Assembly: GCF_000746085.1 (NCBI RefSeq)
Contig: NZ_JQKO01000013.1
Coordinates: 87,150 to 151,149 of the forward strand
DNA: 64,000 nt
Direction: 5' to 3'
Origin: Methylocapsa aurea
GTDB taxonomy: Bacteria; Pseudomonadota; Alphaproteobacteria; Rhizobiales; Beijerinckiaceae
In this document: positions 27,648 through 37,000 of the stretch, one piece after another
Layout of the letters: each line of letters starts with the position of its first letter
Position numbering within the stretch: the first letter of the stretch is position 1
Notes under the pieces: generated by a model
Told to the model about the DNA's origin: nothing
Seen by the model: only the letters and a program-made list of their open reading frames with translations
Databases searched by the model: none
Position numbers and translations under genes: made by a program

Positions 27648-27667
27648 CCTTTCACTGAACCAAAAGG
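27648..27667 (-). promoter_or_regulatory. Possible RNA-thermometer-like hairpin over the hsp20 ribosome-binding site
   Basis: In the mRNA, CCUUU (complement of 27663-27667) can pair with AAAGG (27648-27652), which contains the Shine-Dalgarno core, across a 10-base loop. The stem is short (5 bp) and would melt easily. Further upstream, CTTGAA and a weak CATAGC-like box at 17 bases' spacing could be a heat-shock promoter. Both are only suggestive. Confidence 0.3.
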
Positions 27668-28247
27668 CTGTCGAACAATAATGGCTATGACAGTTGTCCA
27701 TGTTGATTCAAGTCAAAGCCCTCTCATAATCGAGTGCATAGAGATAGACTCCCGAACAATAGCGAGCAATGCGGACGCTGGTTAGCGTCAAGAAAAAGCC
27801 ACGTGATATAACGCCAAAGCGCTTTCTCAATTCGTTGGGTCGCTTATGGGCGTCATCACCCATGCCCTGGCTGGCGCCCCATCGATCGGGACATTCGTCG
27901 CGCCGATTTTACCGCCGCTGTTCGCTTGATTAAAGCCGGAGCGTGAAAATTGGCGCTCGCCGCCAAGACCACGCTTCGGGAGCGAGAATCCGCATGTCGC
28001 GCCATCCGAACCGATCGAAATAGCTCGGACGCCCTCAAGGCGGCGGATCGGCTTTTTCGACTTTTGCAAGCTCCAACCTCCTTGACCCTCGCCGATCGCT
28101 TTCGATCGGACGGTTTCCGCTGATCAGGAAGGGCAGACGGCGGCGGGATGAGTCGCTATGCAGCCAAGAACAATGAAATAAAGCGAGCCTAGCTCTTAGC
28201 CTGTAGGCAGATGAGCATCGCTATTCTTCAAATATTGGGCAACGCTT
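27668..28247. other. Gene-free stretch between hsp20 and the KGG operon
   Basis: About 580 bases hold short frames on both strands, none with a good start or known family. The left end is the leader of hsp20 and the right end the promoter region of the KGG operon. The remains of a decayed gene may be present around 27840-28070 but cannot be assigned. Confidence 0.4.
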
Positions 28248-28272
28248 GGAACAATGTCCCGCCGTCGCGGTT
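28248..28272 (+). promoter_or_regulatory. EcfG-type general-stress promoter (GGAAC-N16-GGTT)
   Basis: GGAAC at 28248-28252 and GGTT at 28269-28272 are separated by 16 bases, one mismatch from the alphaproteobacterial EcfG consensus GGAAC-N16/17-CGTT. It lies about 60 bases upstream of the KGG gene, whose product belongs to a classic stress family. Confidence 0.6.
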
Positions 28273-28333
28273 AGAGGGGTCTGCTCAAGGCGCTCATGAC
28301 GAGTTGCAATGCCACTGAGACAGAGAATTCAAG

Positions 28334-28492
28334 ATGGCTAGAGAACGCAAAACGTCGAACCGAGGCTTCGCTTCCATGGATGAAGCCAAGCAGAAAGAAA
28401 TCGCGCGCAAGGGCGGCGAAAACGTGTCGGCGAGAAAGGCGGCTTACTCTGCGGCGTTCGCCCGACGCCTTGATGCTGATTTGGCGCGTTGA
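28334..28492 (+). CDS. Small KGG-motif general-stress protein
   Basis: The 52-residue frame starts MARERKTSNRGFASMDEAKQ and continues KEIARKGGENV. The block RGFASMD...Q..IA.KGG is the signature of the stress-induced KGG (GsiB/YciG/con-10-like) hydrophilic proteins, which accumulate in stationary phase or dehydration. Here only one KGG block is present, and the usual second repeat is replaced by an unrelated Ala/Arg-rich end (SARKAAYSAAFARRLD), so the gene may be truncated or frameshifted. An EcfG-like promoter lies ~60 bases upstream. The DUF883 and YqjE-like genes follow on the same strand (gap 110 bases). Confidence 0.65.
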   Translation: MARERKTSNRGFASMDEAKQKEIARKGGENVSARKAAYSAAFARRLDADLAR

Positions 28493-28602
28493 GCTAAGGC
28501 ATGCGGAGCGCGCTAATGTCGCAATTCTTCGCAGAGCCCTTGGTCATGACCAGCTATTGATCCACTCGAATGATTTCATATTTCAAACCCAGGATGAAAC
28601 CA

Positions 28603-29064
28603 ATGCAACAGAGAGATTTGCGGTCGGACTCTTCGGCCAATGGCGGTGAGAGCGCGCGTGTCGGAGCAAGCGGGCTATATGCATCTGTTTCGGAGTCGGC
28701 GGCCCGGGGCGCGGACGCGCTTTCCACCATTGCCGCCGACGCGATGAATTCGGCGGGATCGGAGCTCGAATCCCTGCGTAGCGAGCTAAATAGTCTCAAA
28801 GACACGGTCGCGAAATACGTCGCTCAGGCGGGAAACGAGACCGCCCGAACAGCTCACGAGATCACGTCGAACGTGACCGCTCAACTTGGCGATGTTGCAG
28901 GCTCTATCGCCGACAAAGGCGGCGAGGTCGCCTCAATCGCCACCAAACAGGTGAAGACCTTAGGGTCCGAACTCGAAAACATGGCCCGCCGCAATCCCAT
29001 CGGGGCGCTCGCTGGCGCATTGATGGTGGGCGTGCTGATTGGAATGATGGGACGCCGAAGCTGA
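28603..29064 (+). CDS. DUF883/ElaB-YqjD-like membrane-anchored protein
   Basis: The product (153 residues from ATG 28603) has a hydrophilic, helical body with a coiled-coil-like stretch (LESLRSELNSLKDTVAKYV) and ends in one glycine-rich membrane segment, NPIGALAGALMVGVLIGMMGRRS. This single C-terminal anchor with RR tail is typical of the ElaB/YqjD/DUF883 family, which in E. coli binds ribosomes at the inner membrane in stationary phase. AGGA 8 bases upstream favours 28603 over the earlier in-frame ATGs at 28594 and 28570. TGATG overlap with the next gene shows translational coupling. The family and the KGG/EcfG context point to a general-stress role. Confidence 0.75.
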   Translation: MQQRDLRSDSSANGGESARVGASGLYASVSESAARGADALSTIAADAMNSAGSELESLRSELNSLKDTVAKYVAQAGNETARTAHEITSNVTAQLGDVAGSIADKGGEVASIATKQVKTLGSELENMARRNPIGALAGALMVGVLIGMMGRRS

Positions 29065-29771
29065 TGCTGCCAAAGCTCCTCAAATTGCTCGGGCTCGATG
29101 TCGCCGCCAAAGTGGAAGCGGTGACCGCCGGCCTTGAGTTGCGCCTTGAGCAGGCGTCGGAGCACATCAGGCAGGTGGCGCGGGAAGCCACGGCGGTCGC
29201 AGTGCTCTTCGCCTTAGCCGCATTCGCGGGGGCGATGGCGGTTGCCGTTGGCCTGATTGCGCTTTATCTCTGGACGGCGGATGCTTTTGGCCCTTACGTG
29301 GGCCTCGGAGCGGTGGCCGGCATACTGATCGTGATCACCGGCTTGCTCTTGACAGCCGCCATAGTCAAGCGGAGATCGCTGCCGAGCTATAAGATCAAAC
29401 TTCCTCGCTACGGCAGCGCGGCTGACGCGGAAAGTGAACCCGACCTCATTAAAACCCTTTCTGCTGTGGATGGCGGGGCGGCTTTGGGGCAGGCTCCCAC
29501 AGCAAAGCCGGCGGCCTCAGGCGCTTCCGCAAGCGATCTTGTCGAGCCTGTCGCTTTCCTTCTCTCGAAGGTTGCTAAGGTCCCAAGCGGCGGAAGTCCG
29601 ATCGACAAGGAACTGATCGAAAATTCGGATGCGGCATCGCTCGGGGCGGCAAGCGCCGCCATTGATCGCGCCGCCAATGTCGTTCGTCACGGCGATCGCA
29701 AAGAGCTAACCCTTGTGCTGTTCGGAGCCGCATTGGTCGGGTGGCTGATAACACGGCGCGCGCGGCGATAA
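29064..29771 (+). CDS. YqjE/phage-holin-like two-helix membrane protein with extended C-terminus
   Basis: The first ~110 residues match the YqjE (Phage_holin_3_6) pattern: an amphipathic helix (LGLDVAAKVEAVTAGLELRLEQASEHI) then two hydrophobic segments (AVLFALAAFAGAMAVAVGLIALYL and LGAVAGILIVITGLLLTAAIV). A long, low-complexity Ala/Ser-rich linker follows, and a third hydrophobic segment ends in RRARR. The total of 235 residues is about twice that of E. coli YqjE. Its start codon overlaps the stop of the DUF883 gene (TGATG), mirroring the yqjD-yqjE pair of E. coli. It is likely an inner-membrane stress protein; its exact activity is not known. Confidence 0.7.
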   Translation: MLPKLLKLLGLDVAAKVEAVTAGLELRLEQASEHIRQVAREATAVAVLFALAAFAGAMAVAVGLIALYLWTADAFGPYVGLGAVAGILIVITGLLLTAAIVKRRSLPSYKIKLPRYGSAADAESEPDLIKTLSAVDGGAALGQAPTAKPAASGASASDLVEPVAFLLSKVAKVPSGGSPIDKELIENSDAASLGAASAAIDRAANVVRHGDRKELTLVLFGAALVGWLITRRARR

Positions 29772-30002
29772 TTGTTGGGGCGGCGGCGCGCCTGCGCAGT
29801 CATTTCCTCACTAGGCGACCGAGCTACGGCCCAGGCTTGATCATATTACGATCACGGGAAGGGTAGACAAACTCCAATCAATCGAAAAATCGCGGTCGGG
29901 ATCGCTTCCCGACCGAATGGCTTGAGGAGAACCTATAGCTGGTTAAACGCATTATTCAGAAATGCCCAACAGCCTGCTCATAGTCATCGAAGGATTCTCG
30001 CA
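29772..30002. other. Leader of the PQQ sugar dehydrogenase gene with one stem-loop
   Basis: The gap contains an 8-bp hairpin (cggtcggg at 29893-29900 with cccgaccg at 29908-29915, 7-base loop) followed by GAGGAG about 12 bases later. It could terminate the YqjE-like operon or lie in the leader of the dehydrogenase gene. No EcfG-type promoter was found here. Confidence 0.4.
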
Positions 30003-31793
30003 ATGAAATTTGGCACGACTACGTGTGGAAGCGCCGCTCCGATAATCGTTGCGGGCTTCATGATCGCTGGCCTTCTGCTCGCCAGCGCATCTGCGAAAGG
30101 CGCCGAGGTCACCGCCCGACCAGACGCCTGCGGAGGCGAAGGCGGCGGCGTCGCATTGCCGCGTGGTTTCTGCGCAACGGTGTTCGCGGACAATGTCGGT
30201 CACGCCCGGCATCTCGTCGTTGCGGAGAATGGCGTCGTCTATGTCAACACCTGGAGCGGCGTTTACTACAAAAACGATGCGCCTCCGCCGGGCGGATTTT
30301 TGATCGCCCTCAAGGACACGAAAGGCGACGGCCGCGCCGATGTGAATATCCGGTTTGGCGAGACGGCCGCTAGCGGGGGTCATGGCGGGACCGGCATCGC
30401 GCTCTACAACGGCGGCCTCTTCGCCGAGATCAACGATCGCATCGTCCGCTACGCTCTGGCGGATGGCGAACTTGCGCCCAAAGGCAAGCCTGAAACGATC
30501 GTCTCCGGCCTGCCGCTAACGGGCGATCATCCCATGCATCCGTTCACGATCAACGCGAAGGGCGACCTCTTTGTCGATCTCGGGTCCGCCACGAACGCCT
30601 GCGAGGAAAAGAATCGGATGCCGCAATCGCCTGGGAAAATGCCCTGCGCGGAATTGGAGACGCGCGGCGGCGTCTGGCGCTACGACGCCAACAAGACAAA
30701 CCAGCGTTTCTCTCCTGCGGAGCGCTTTGCGACGGGGTTGCGCAACAGCGAAGGCATCGCGTTCGACTCCTCAGGTCGGATCTTCGCAACGCAGCACGGC
30801 CGCGACCAGCTTTATGAGGATTGGCCACAGATCTACAGGCCTGAGCAAGGTCACAACCTTCCCGGAGAGGAGCTGGTGCAGCTGGACAGCGGCGCCGACT
30901 ACGGATGGCCGGAATGTTATTTCGACAATGAGCAGCAGAAGCTCGTGCTCGCTCCGGAATATGGCGGCGATGGCGGGAAGAAAATTGGCCTCTGCGCTCA
31001 GAAGCGGGGGCCCGTCGCGTCCTTCCCCGCCCATTGGGCGCCAAACGATCTGGTGATCTACAATGGGCTGCAGTTCCCTGCAGCCTATCGCGGCGGCGCC
31101 TTCATCGCATTCCATGGTTCCTGGAATCGCGCGCCTGCTCCCCAAGGCGGGTATAATGTTGTGTTTCAGCCGCTCGCAGACGGCAAGGCCTCCAGCCCCT
31201 ATGTGGTCTTCGCCGACGGCTTTGCAGGCGCCATAAAGGAGCCCGGACGAGCGGCATACAGGCCCTCGGGCCTAGCGGTGGGACCGGAGGGCGCGCTCTA
31301 TGTCGCCGACGATGTTCATGGGCGGATCTGGCGCATCACCTTCAACGGCGGTCCCGAGGTAGCCGGGATCGAGGCCGCGCCAACGCCCAAAAGCGCGAAG
31401 GCATTGGCCTCGAGCGACGCCGCGCCGCCGGAAGGCATCCACCCAGAAGCGGGCGCCGCAACAGCCGGCCTTCCTACGCCTCCTGGAGCGACGAAGGAGC
31501 AGGTTGCGCTCGGCGCTCAAATCTTCCACGGCGAGGTCAGCGGCGCGACCTGCGGCGGCTGCCACGGGTCAGACGCAAAAGGCACCCCGGTTGGGCCAGA
31601 CCTCACGACCGGCAAATGGCTGTGGGGCGACGGAAGCCTGCCGGCGATTGCCCGGACCATCACCGATGGAGTCCCAGACCCCAAAGAACACCCTGGCGCG
31701 ATGCCGCCAATGGGAGGCGCGCAGCTCTCGCAAACCAACATCGCGGCCGTTGCCGCCTACGTATGGGCTGTGGGTCACCAGAAAGCGCCTTGA
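30003..31793 (+). CDS. Periplasmic PQQ-type sugar/sorbosone dehydrogenase fused to cytochrome c
   Basis: After a signal peptide (IIVAGFMIAGLLLASASAKGA) comes a six-bladed beta-propeller of the soluble glucose/sorbosone dehydrogenase (GSDH) family: LPRGFCATVFADNVGHARHL, GDHPMHPFTIN, ATGLRNSEGIAFD, QHGRDQLYEDWP, FIAFHGSWNR and VADDVHGRIWRI. The His and Arg residues in these blocks line the PQQ site. The C-terminal ~100 residues form a class I cytochrome c with C-G-G-C-H in TCGGCHGSDAKGTPVGPDL and a Met ligand in GAMPPMGG. The enzyme would oxidise a sugar or aldose and pass electrons to its own heme. ATG 30003 is chosen for AAGGA 8 bases upstream; the frame is open from 29922. The pqqC 9 kb away may serve it. 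Confidence 0.87.
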   Translation: MKFGTTTCGSAAPIIVAGFMIAGLLLASASAKGAEVTARPDACGGEGGGVALPRGFCATVFADNVGHARHLVVAENGVVYVNTWSGVYYKNDAPPPGGFLIALKDTKGDGRADVNIRFGETAASGGHGGTGIALYNGGLFAEINDRIVRYALADGELAPKGKPETIVSGLPLTGDHPMHPFTINAKGDLFVDLGSATNACEEKNRMPQSPGKMPCAELETRGGVWRYDANKTNQRFSPAERFATGLRNSEGIAFDSSGRIFATQHGRDQLYEDWPQIYRPEQGHNLPGEELVQLDSGADYGWPECYFDNEQQKLVLAPEYGGDGGKKIGLCAQKRGPVASFPAHWAPNDLVIYNGLQFPAAYRGGAFIAFHGSWNRAPAPQGGYNVVFQPLADGKASSPYVVFADGFAGAIKEPGRAAYRPSGLAVGPEGALYVADDVHGRIWRITFNGGPEVAGIEAAPTPKSAKALASSDAAPPEGIHPEAGAATAGLPTPPGATKEQVALGAQIFHGEVSGATCGGCHGSDAKGTPVGPDLTTGKWLWGDGSLPAIARTITDGVPDPKEHPGAMPPMGGAQLSQTNIAAVAAYVWAVGHQKAP

Positions 31794-31935
31794 GCGCGCA
31801 ACAAGCGCCCCCGCCGATTCCCACCGCAACGCCGCGCCTTCCGATGCAATGTCGCGCCGGAACGCAGCTCTTGTGCAATCGGCGGAGGCCCTGTGCGCGA
31901 AGTCTTCCGCAGATGAGCGAATTTCAGCGACAGCT

Positions 31936-32056
31936 CTACTCCGCAGCCTTGGGCCGTTCGGTAGCGCTTTCTTTGACGCCGCCATCGGCGATGGATGTCA
32001 GAAGGTCATTAGTATGCTTTTCTTCGGCCAGCGTAGCATTGGCGTGAGGGCGCGCG
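31936..32056 (-). pseudogene. 3'-terminal remnant of a DUF892 (YciE/YciF, ferritin-like) gene
   Basis: Directly downstream of the DUF3175 gene an uninterrupted minus-strand frame reads ANATLAEEKHTNDLLTSIAD followed by GVKESATERPKAAE and a stop at 31936. The TLxEEKxTxxxLTxIA pattern is how DUF892 ferritin-like stress proteins end. The preceding ~130 codons of such a gene are missing, with DUF3175 in their place. It therefore looks like the tail left after a deletion. The rest of 31794-31935 shows nothing recognisable. Confidence 0.5.
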
Positions 32057-32353
32057 TCAACTGTCAGTCCGTTGGAAAGCGCGCCGCAGCTCACATTTTG
32101 CGGCCTCGAGTATCTTTTTCCGGTTAGAGCTTAGGTTTCCGCCGGCCCTATTGATGTAGAAGGTCAGCATCGACATTGCCGAACGGAACGGCGTCGACTT
32201 GCGCCGCCGGCTGCGCTCGGCTGACTCTTTCAAAGATCGTGCGATTTCCGTCGGGTTGTCGATCTTAAATACGCCGTTCCGCAGATCGAGAGCATTGCTG
32301 TTCTCCGTCACCTCAGCTGACCATTTCGGGCCTTTTTGCTTTCGCGCGCTCAT
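32057..32353 (-). CDS. DUF3175 protein
   Basis: This 98-residue basic protein matches the DUF3175 family in full: KWSAEVTENSNALDLRNGVF, IARSLKESAERSRRRKSTPF, then SAMSMLTFYINRAGGNL and a helical end. Members are small soluble proteins of unknown function found in stress-related gene neighbourhoods of soil Proteobacteria. The gene is divergent from the PRC-barrel gene. The 205 bases between them hold an overlapping pair of EcfG-type promoters, so both are probably part of the general-stress regulon. The sequence just after its stop is the tail of a DUF892 gene. Confidence 0.85.
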   Translation of the reverse strand: MSARKQKGPKWSAEVTENSNALDLRNGVFKIDNPTEIARSLKESAERSRRRKSTPFRSAMSMLTFYINRAGGNLSSNRKKILEAAKCELRRAFQRTDS

Positions 32354-32445
32354 TGCTCGGATCCCTCACAAGTTGGCCAGCAGCCCATCAAACTTATCCA
32401 AATGACTCCACGGTGAGAGCCCTTGGAGCTCGGAATTTCGACCTT

Positions 32446-32472
32446 GGAACCCTTCGCCTAGCGATACGTTCC
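32446..32472. promoter_or_regulatory. Overlapping divergent EcfG-type promoters
   Basis: On the plus strand, GGAAC (32446-32450), 16 bases, CGTT (32467-32470) is a perfect EcfG consensus, ~90 bases before the PRC-barrel start. On the minus strand the same 27 bp read GGAAC (32472-32468), 16 bases, GGTT (32451-32448), ~95 bases before the DUF3175 start. One near-palindromic site can thus drive both genes. Confidence 0.75.
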
Positions 32473-32558
32473 CCGCAGGACAATGCCAGCTTCGCGTTGA
32501 GTTTGTGGTTGTTTCCACGGCGAAGCTGCTGTCGCTTCCTAACAATAGGAGTACAAAA

Positions 32559-32939
32559 ATGGGCACCGCCGCACGTTCAGATTTGAACTTGATCTCGAGT
32601 GAATATGTTGAGGGCACGAATGTCTACGACCCGAGCGGAAATGAAATAGGGCAAATAGATCACCTCATGATCGACAAGCTCTCCGGCCATGTCCGTTACG
32701 CCATCATGAGCTTTGGGGGATTTATGGGCCTTGGCCACAGCCACTACCCTCTGCCCTGGAGCTCGCTCAGCTACGATCAACAACGAGATGGATACACGAC
32801 GAACGTCACAGAGCAACAACTCAAAGATGCGCCAGAATTCAGCGATGATAGTTGGATGGATCGCGGCTGGGAAACGCGCATGCACCGCCACTACAACGTT
32901 GAACCCTATTGGGATGAGACAAGCGCACGGAACCCGTAG
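32559..32939 (+). CDS. PRC-barrel domain protein
   Basis: The product (126 residues from ATG 32559) has one PRC-barrel: LISSEYVEGTNVYDPSGNEIG, then IDHLMIDKLSGHVRYAIMSFGG and YPLPWSSLSYD. This small beta-barrel, also found in photosynthetic reaction-centre H subunits and RimM, mediates protein or surface contacts. In Hyphomicrobiales stand-alone copies are common general-stress genes. AGGAG lies 7 bases upstream of the chosen start (the frame is open from 32505). A perfect EcfG promoter lies upstream and is shared with the divergent DUF3175 gene. The C-terminal ~35 residues are rich in Trp, Tyr and His (WETRMHRHYNVEPYW). Confidence 0.87.
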   Translation: MGTAARSDLNLISSEYVEGTNVYDPSGNEIGQIDHLMIDKLSGHVRYAIMSFGGFMGLGHSHYPLPWSSLSYDQQRDGYTTNVTEQQLKDAPEFSDDSWMDRGWETRMHRHYNVEPYWDETSARNP

Positions 32940-32942
32940 CCA

Positions 32943-33960
32943 TCATCCGCCCGGCAGCGCAATGGACATGACTTCAAAATAGATCAAGATGGTCACGCCA
33001 TCCTGGATAACCGTCGCGACAGGTCCCGAGCCGAACGCCGGATCGAGGCCCAGTCGCGACAGGATCCACGGCAAGAGAAGACCGATCGAGCTTGCGACCG
33101 TTCCAGCGGCAAATAGCGAAATAGCGACTCCCTCGGGGCTCGCGAAAGCCGCTTAAAAGGCAAGAACGCCTAGGGTAGCGCCGATAGGGCCATCGGCTAC
33201 AATCTCCGGGAGCAGGATGCGAGCGAGCGGGCGCGCGGGTTCGGGTGGAAAGGCTCTGAACCGCGACTGTTTCGGTCTGCGCGCCTATGGCGTCGGCCAA
33301 TAGAGGCTAAGCCGGGATAAGAAAGGCAATCGAAATATTGCGCTGCATCTCCACTTCGAAGGACGTCATAAGCGCTGTCATGCCCGCGCTGATCGCGGCC
33401 CCGACGAGAAACCATAGCAGCCGCCGCGACGCGCGCCGCACGGGGAGATCCTCCAAGGCTTCCCTGGCGCCCTGGAGTTGATTTAGATGCCGACGAGGGG
33501 ACGTGGCGCTCGCGCGCCGGCGCCATGAGCAGAGCCCCGGCGGCGCGACGCCGAGAACGCGTCCATCGAGTCCGATCATCGGAAGAGCGCCACGCTGGCC
33601 TCGCCCGCCAACTCGGCAGCGCGCTTCTGAAGGTCCCTCGATTGCGCCGACGGGATGTCAGGCCGGACGAGTTTCGATATAAGCGCGCCGGGAGCGGCCG
33701 CAAGGCACGTCCGCCGCGCCGTGATGAAGGCCGTCGAGCGCGCGCCGGGACCAAATCGATGCAAGCATATCGCGCGGATCGAAGGCGCTCTTGCGCCAAG
33801 GCCGCCGTCTCGTCGATCGAGGCGAACGGCGCATTGAATGCGGCGAGCGGCCAGATCGCCTTGGCGCTGGTCATCATTGTATCCGGAGTTTCGAGAGTGT
33901 ATTGATCGCGCAAGCTTGTCCTTGCCTGCCATCGCCTTGGTTTCGCCGTGGAACGGGCCA
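32943..33960 (-). pseudogene. mgtE: Broken MgtE-like divalent-cation transporter gene
   Basis: The pieces of an MgtE-type transporter are in order on the minus strand but in different frames. A CBS-like part contains RDLQKRAAELAGEASVALF and MIGLDGRVLGVAPP (about 33660-33530). First membrane helices read LLWFLVGAAISAGMTALMTS and RNISIAFLIPA (33420-33310). The signature MADAIGAQTETVAVQSL follows after a stop (33300-33250). The C-terminal helices include SSIGLLLPWILSRLGLDPAF, GSGPVATVIQDGVTILIYF and a final stop at 32943. At least two frameshifts and one in-frame stop make it non-functional. An intact gene would move Mg2+ or a similar cation. Confidence 0.8.
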
Positions 33961-34096
33961 TAGGAAATCCAGAGTCAAAATCGCATGGATACGCTAGTGG
34001 GCGCAGGTGGCGCCGCCCGACTTGCCTTGCGCTCGCGCAAGCGCCAAATGCGCTGCCGCGTCGAGACCTTGCTAATGCCCGCCGTTTGCAGCCACA

Positions 34097-37000
34097 GTGC
34101 GACGGCTCGGCCGGAGATTTCGTTCATGCCTAAAACGTCCGGCCTGGAAGCGTAGCTTGGGCCACCCGCCGCACCAAGCTAAGGCCGGCGCCGCGTTGCG
34201 CGCCGAAGTCGTTCACGCGGCTGTCGCTGGCCGCATCCGCTTTCGTCATGCAGGGCTTGTCGCGAGCGAAGCTCTTGCTTGCGCCATCGAGGACAGGCTG
34301 AAGCAATGTCGCGGCGTCACGGCGGTCAGAGTCAGCGCTTTGACCGGATCCATTCTTGTCGCGTTCCGCCTTCCTGCGACCTTGGACGCGCTCTCGGCGG
34401 CCATCGACGCCGTTTCGGCCGAACCGCGAGCCGCAGCGCCGCGAAAATTGCCGCCGCCGGTCAAGGCGCCAGGCGACAACCGTCCGCGGATCGATCACGC
34501 CTGGAGCGATCATGCTTGGCATGGGATGCCGGCAGACGCCGTCGCGGCAAAGCTCGCAACCTGCCCCCACGGCGGGCTCCTTTCCGACGAGGCGGCCCGG
34601 CGCCTGGCCGCGCACGGCCCCAATGCGCTCGCCCATGTTGAGCCTCGCTCCGCGATCGCGCTCTTTGTCGAACAGATGACAAGCTTGCCGATCGCTTTGC
34701 TCGGGGTCTCGGCCGGGCTTTCCATTCTGACGGGCGGACTAGCCGATGCGGCGGTCATAGCCGCGGTCGTCCTGCTGAACGCCGGCATCGGGACAGCGAC
34801 CGAACGCCAGGCGGAGCATACGATCCTCGGCCTTTCTAACAGCGCGCCGCGTCCGGTTCCGGCGATCCGAGGCGGCATTCGCACCCTGGTCGCGCCTGAT
34901 GAACTCGTCCCCGGCGATCTCATCGAACTCGAACGCGGCGCGCAGGTGCCCGCCGACGCGCGGCTTTTGATATGCGACGACTTCACGATCAACGAATCGG
35001 CGTTGACCGGGGAGGCGCTTCCGGTGCGCAAGGACGCACAAGTTCTGTTGCCGCCCGATACGGTCCTGTCGGACCGCATCAATATGGCCTTCCGCGGAAC
35101 CGCGGTGACCGGCGGCTCGGGGCTGGCTGTCGTCATCGCGACCGGACCCTCGACCGAGATCGGCCGCGTCCAGCATTTGCTTGGCGCGACGCGCCCGCCG
35201 GAGACGCCGATCCAGCGCCAGCTCGGCGATGTCGAGCGGGAGCTGGTGATCGTCAACGGCATGATCTGCGCGGCGGTGTTCGGCCTCGGCTTATTGCGCG
35301 GCAATGGCCTCATCCCAATGCTTCGAAGCGCCATCTCGCTCGCGGTCGCGGCCATTCCCGAAAGCCTGCCGGCGGTCGCGACGACGACGCTGGCGCTCGG
35401 AATTCAGGATATGCGCAAGCGCAACGTGCTCGTTCGCAAGCTCGAAGCGGTCGAGACCCTCGGCGCCGTCGAGATCATCGGCCTCGACAAGACCGGCACG
35501 CTTACCGAGAACCGGATGGCGATGGCTGCGGTCCATGCCGATAGCCTCATGTGCGAGCTCGACGCGGGAAAGCTTATGCAAGACGGCCGGGACGCGTCGG
35601 ATTCGACCCGCGCCGTGGTCCGGCGCCTTCTCGAAACCGCCGCTCTCAGCAGCGATGCGATCGTCAAGCCCTCGCCACAAGGATCCCAAGGACTGCAGGG
35701 GTCCATTGTCGAGGGAACGCCGACCGAATGCGCGCTGATCGAGGCGGCGCTCGCTTTCGATGTCGATGTGGAGGCCTTGCGCCACTCCGCGCGCCTGCTC
35801 GCGACCGCCGCGCGCGGTGATGGGCGAAAGCGCATGAGCACGTTGCGGGAGACCGCCGCCGGCGGCCGCCTCGTCTGCGTCAAGGGGGATCCCGTCGAGG
35901 TGCTGGCGCGCTGCGCCGCGCAGAGCACGTCGAAGGGGATCGCGCCGCTCGACGCCTCGTCGCGGGCCGATATTCTCAAGGCCAATGAGCGCATGGCCGG
36001 CCAGGCCCTGAGGGTCCTTGGCGTCGCCATGGCGGAGGCTGAGCTCGATTTGCGCGATGAGACCGATCTCGTCTGGCTCGGCCTCGCCGGACTGGCCAAC
36101 CCGATCCGCAAGAGCGTGCAGCCGGCGCTGCGGCGATTGCACCACGCCTCGATCCGAACGGTGATGATCACCGGCGACCAAAGCACGACCGCCTTCGCCA
36201 TCGCGCGCAACCTCGACCTCGGCAATGGCGGCGCGCTCGAGGTCCTCGAATCCGGTTCGATCGCCGGCCTGCCGAAGGACGCGCTCGCCGCGCTTATCGC
36301 CAAGCCGCAGGTCTTCGCGCGGGTCAGCCCTGTCGACAAGCTCAATATCGTCAGGGCGCTGCAGAGCAACGGCCGCATCGTCGCCATGACCGGCGACGGG
36401 ATCAATGACGGTCCGGCCCTGCGCGCCGCCGATATTGGCATCGCCATGGGCGGCGAGGGCTCGGACGTCGCGCGCGAGGTCGCCGACATCGTTCTCGCCG
36501 GCAATGATCTCGAAGGAATCGTCGAGGCGATCCGCCTCGGCCGGGCGACTTACGCCAATATCCGCAAGGTCTTGCGCTACCTTATCTCGACCAATGCAGC
36601 CGAAACCTTTACCATGCTGGGCGGGGCGTTCGTCGGCTCCGGAGAAGCCCTGACGCCGATGCAGCTTCTATGGCTCAATCTCGTGTCGGACGCCTTGCCG
36701 GCGCTCGCCCTCGGTCTCGAGCCGCCGGAAGCCGATGTGCTCGATCAACCGCCGCACGACCCGCACGTCCCGATCCTGACGCCTGCGGATTTTCGCACCT
36801 TGCTGCGCGAGGGCGCCATCATGGGCGGGGCCACGCTCGCCGGCTATTTTCTCACCGGCGGCAGCGCCGCGACTCACGCGCGGGCAAGCACGGTCACCTA
36901 TCATGGTCTCGTGATGGCTCAGTTTCTGCACGCGATCAGTTGTCGCTCGCAAACAGGCGGCTTCGCCAGTGAATTCCGCCGCCCGAAGAGCCCAAGGCTT

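Noticed and set aside
27827..28069. 80-codon minus-strand frame
   Set aside because: TTG start with the GGAG too close; composition unlike a protein; no family.
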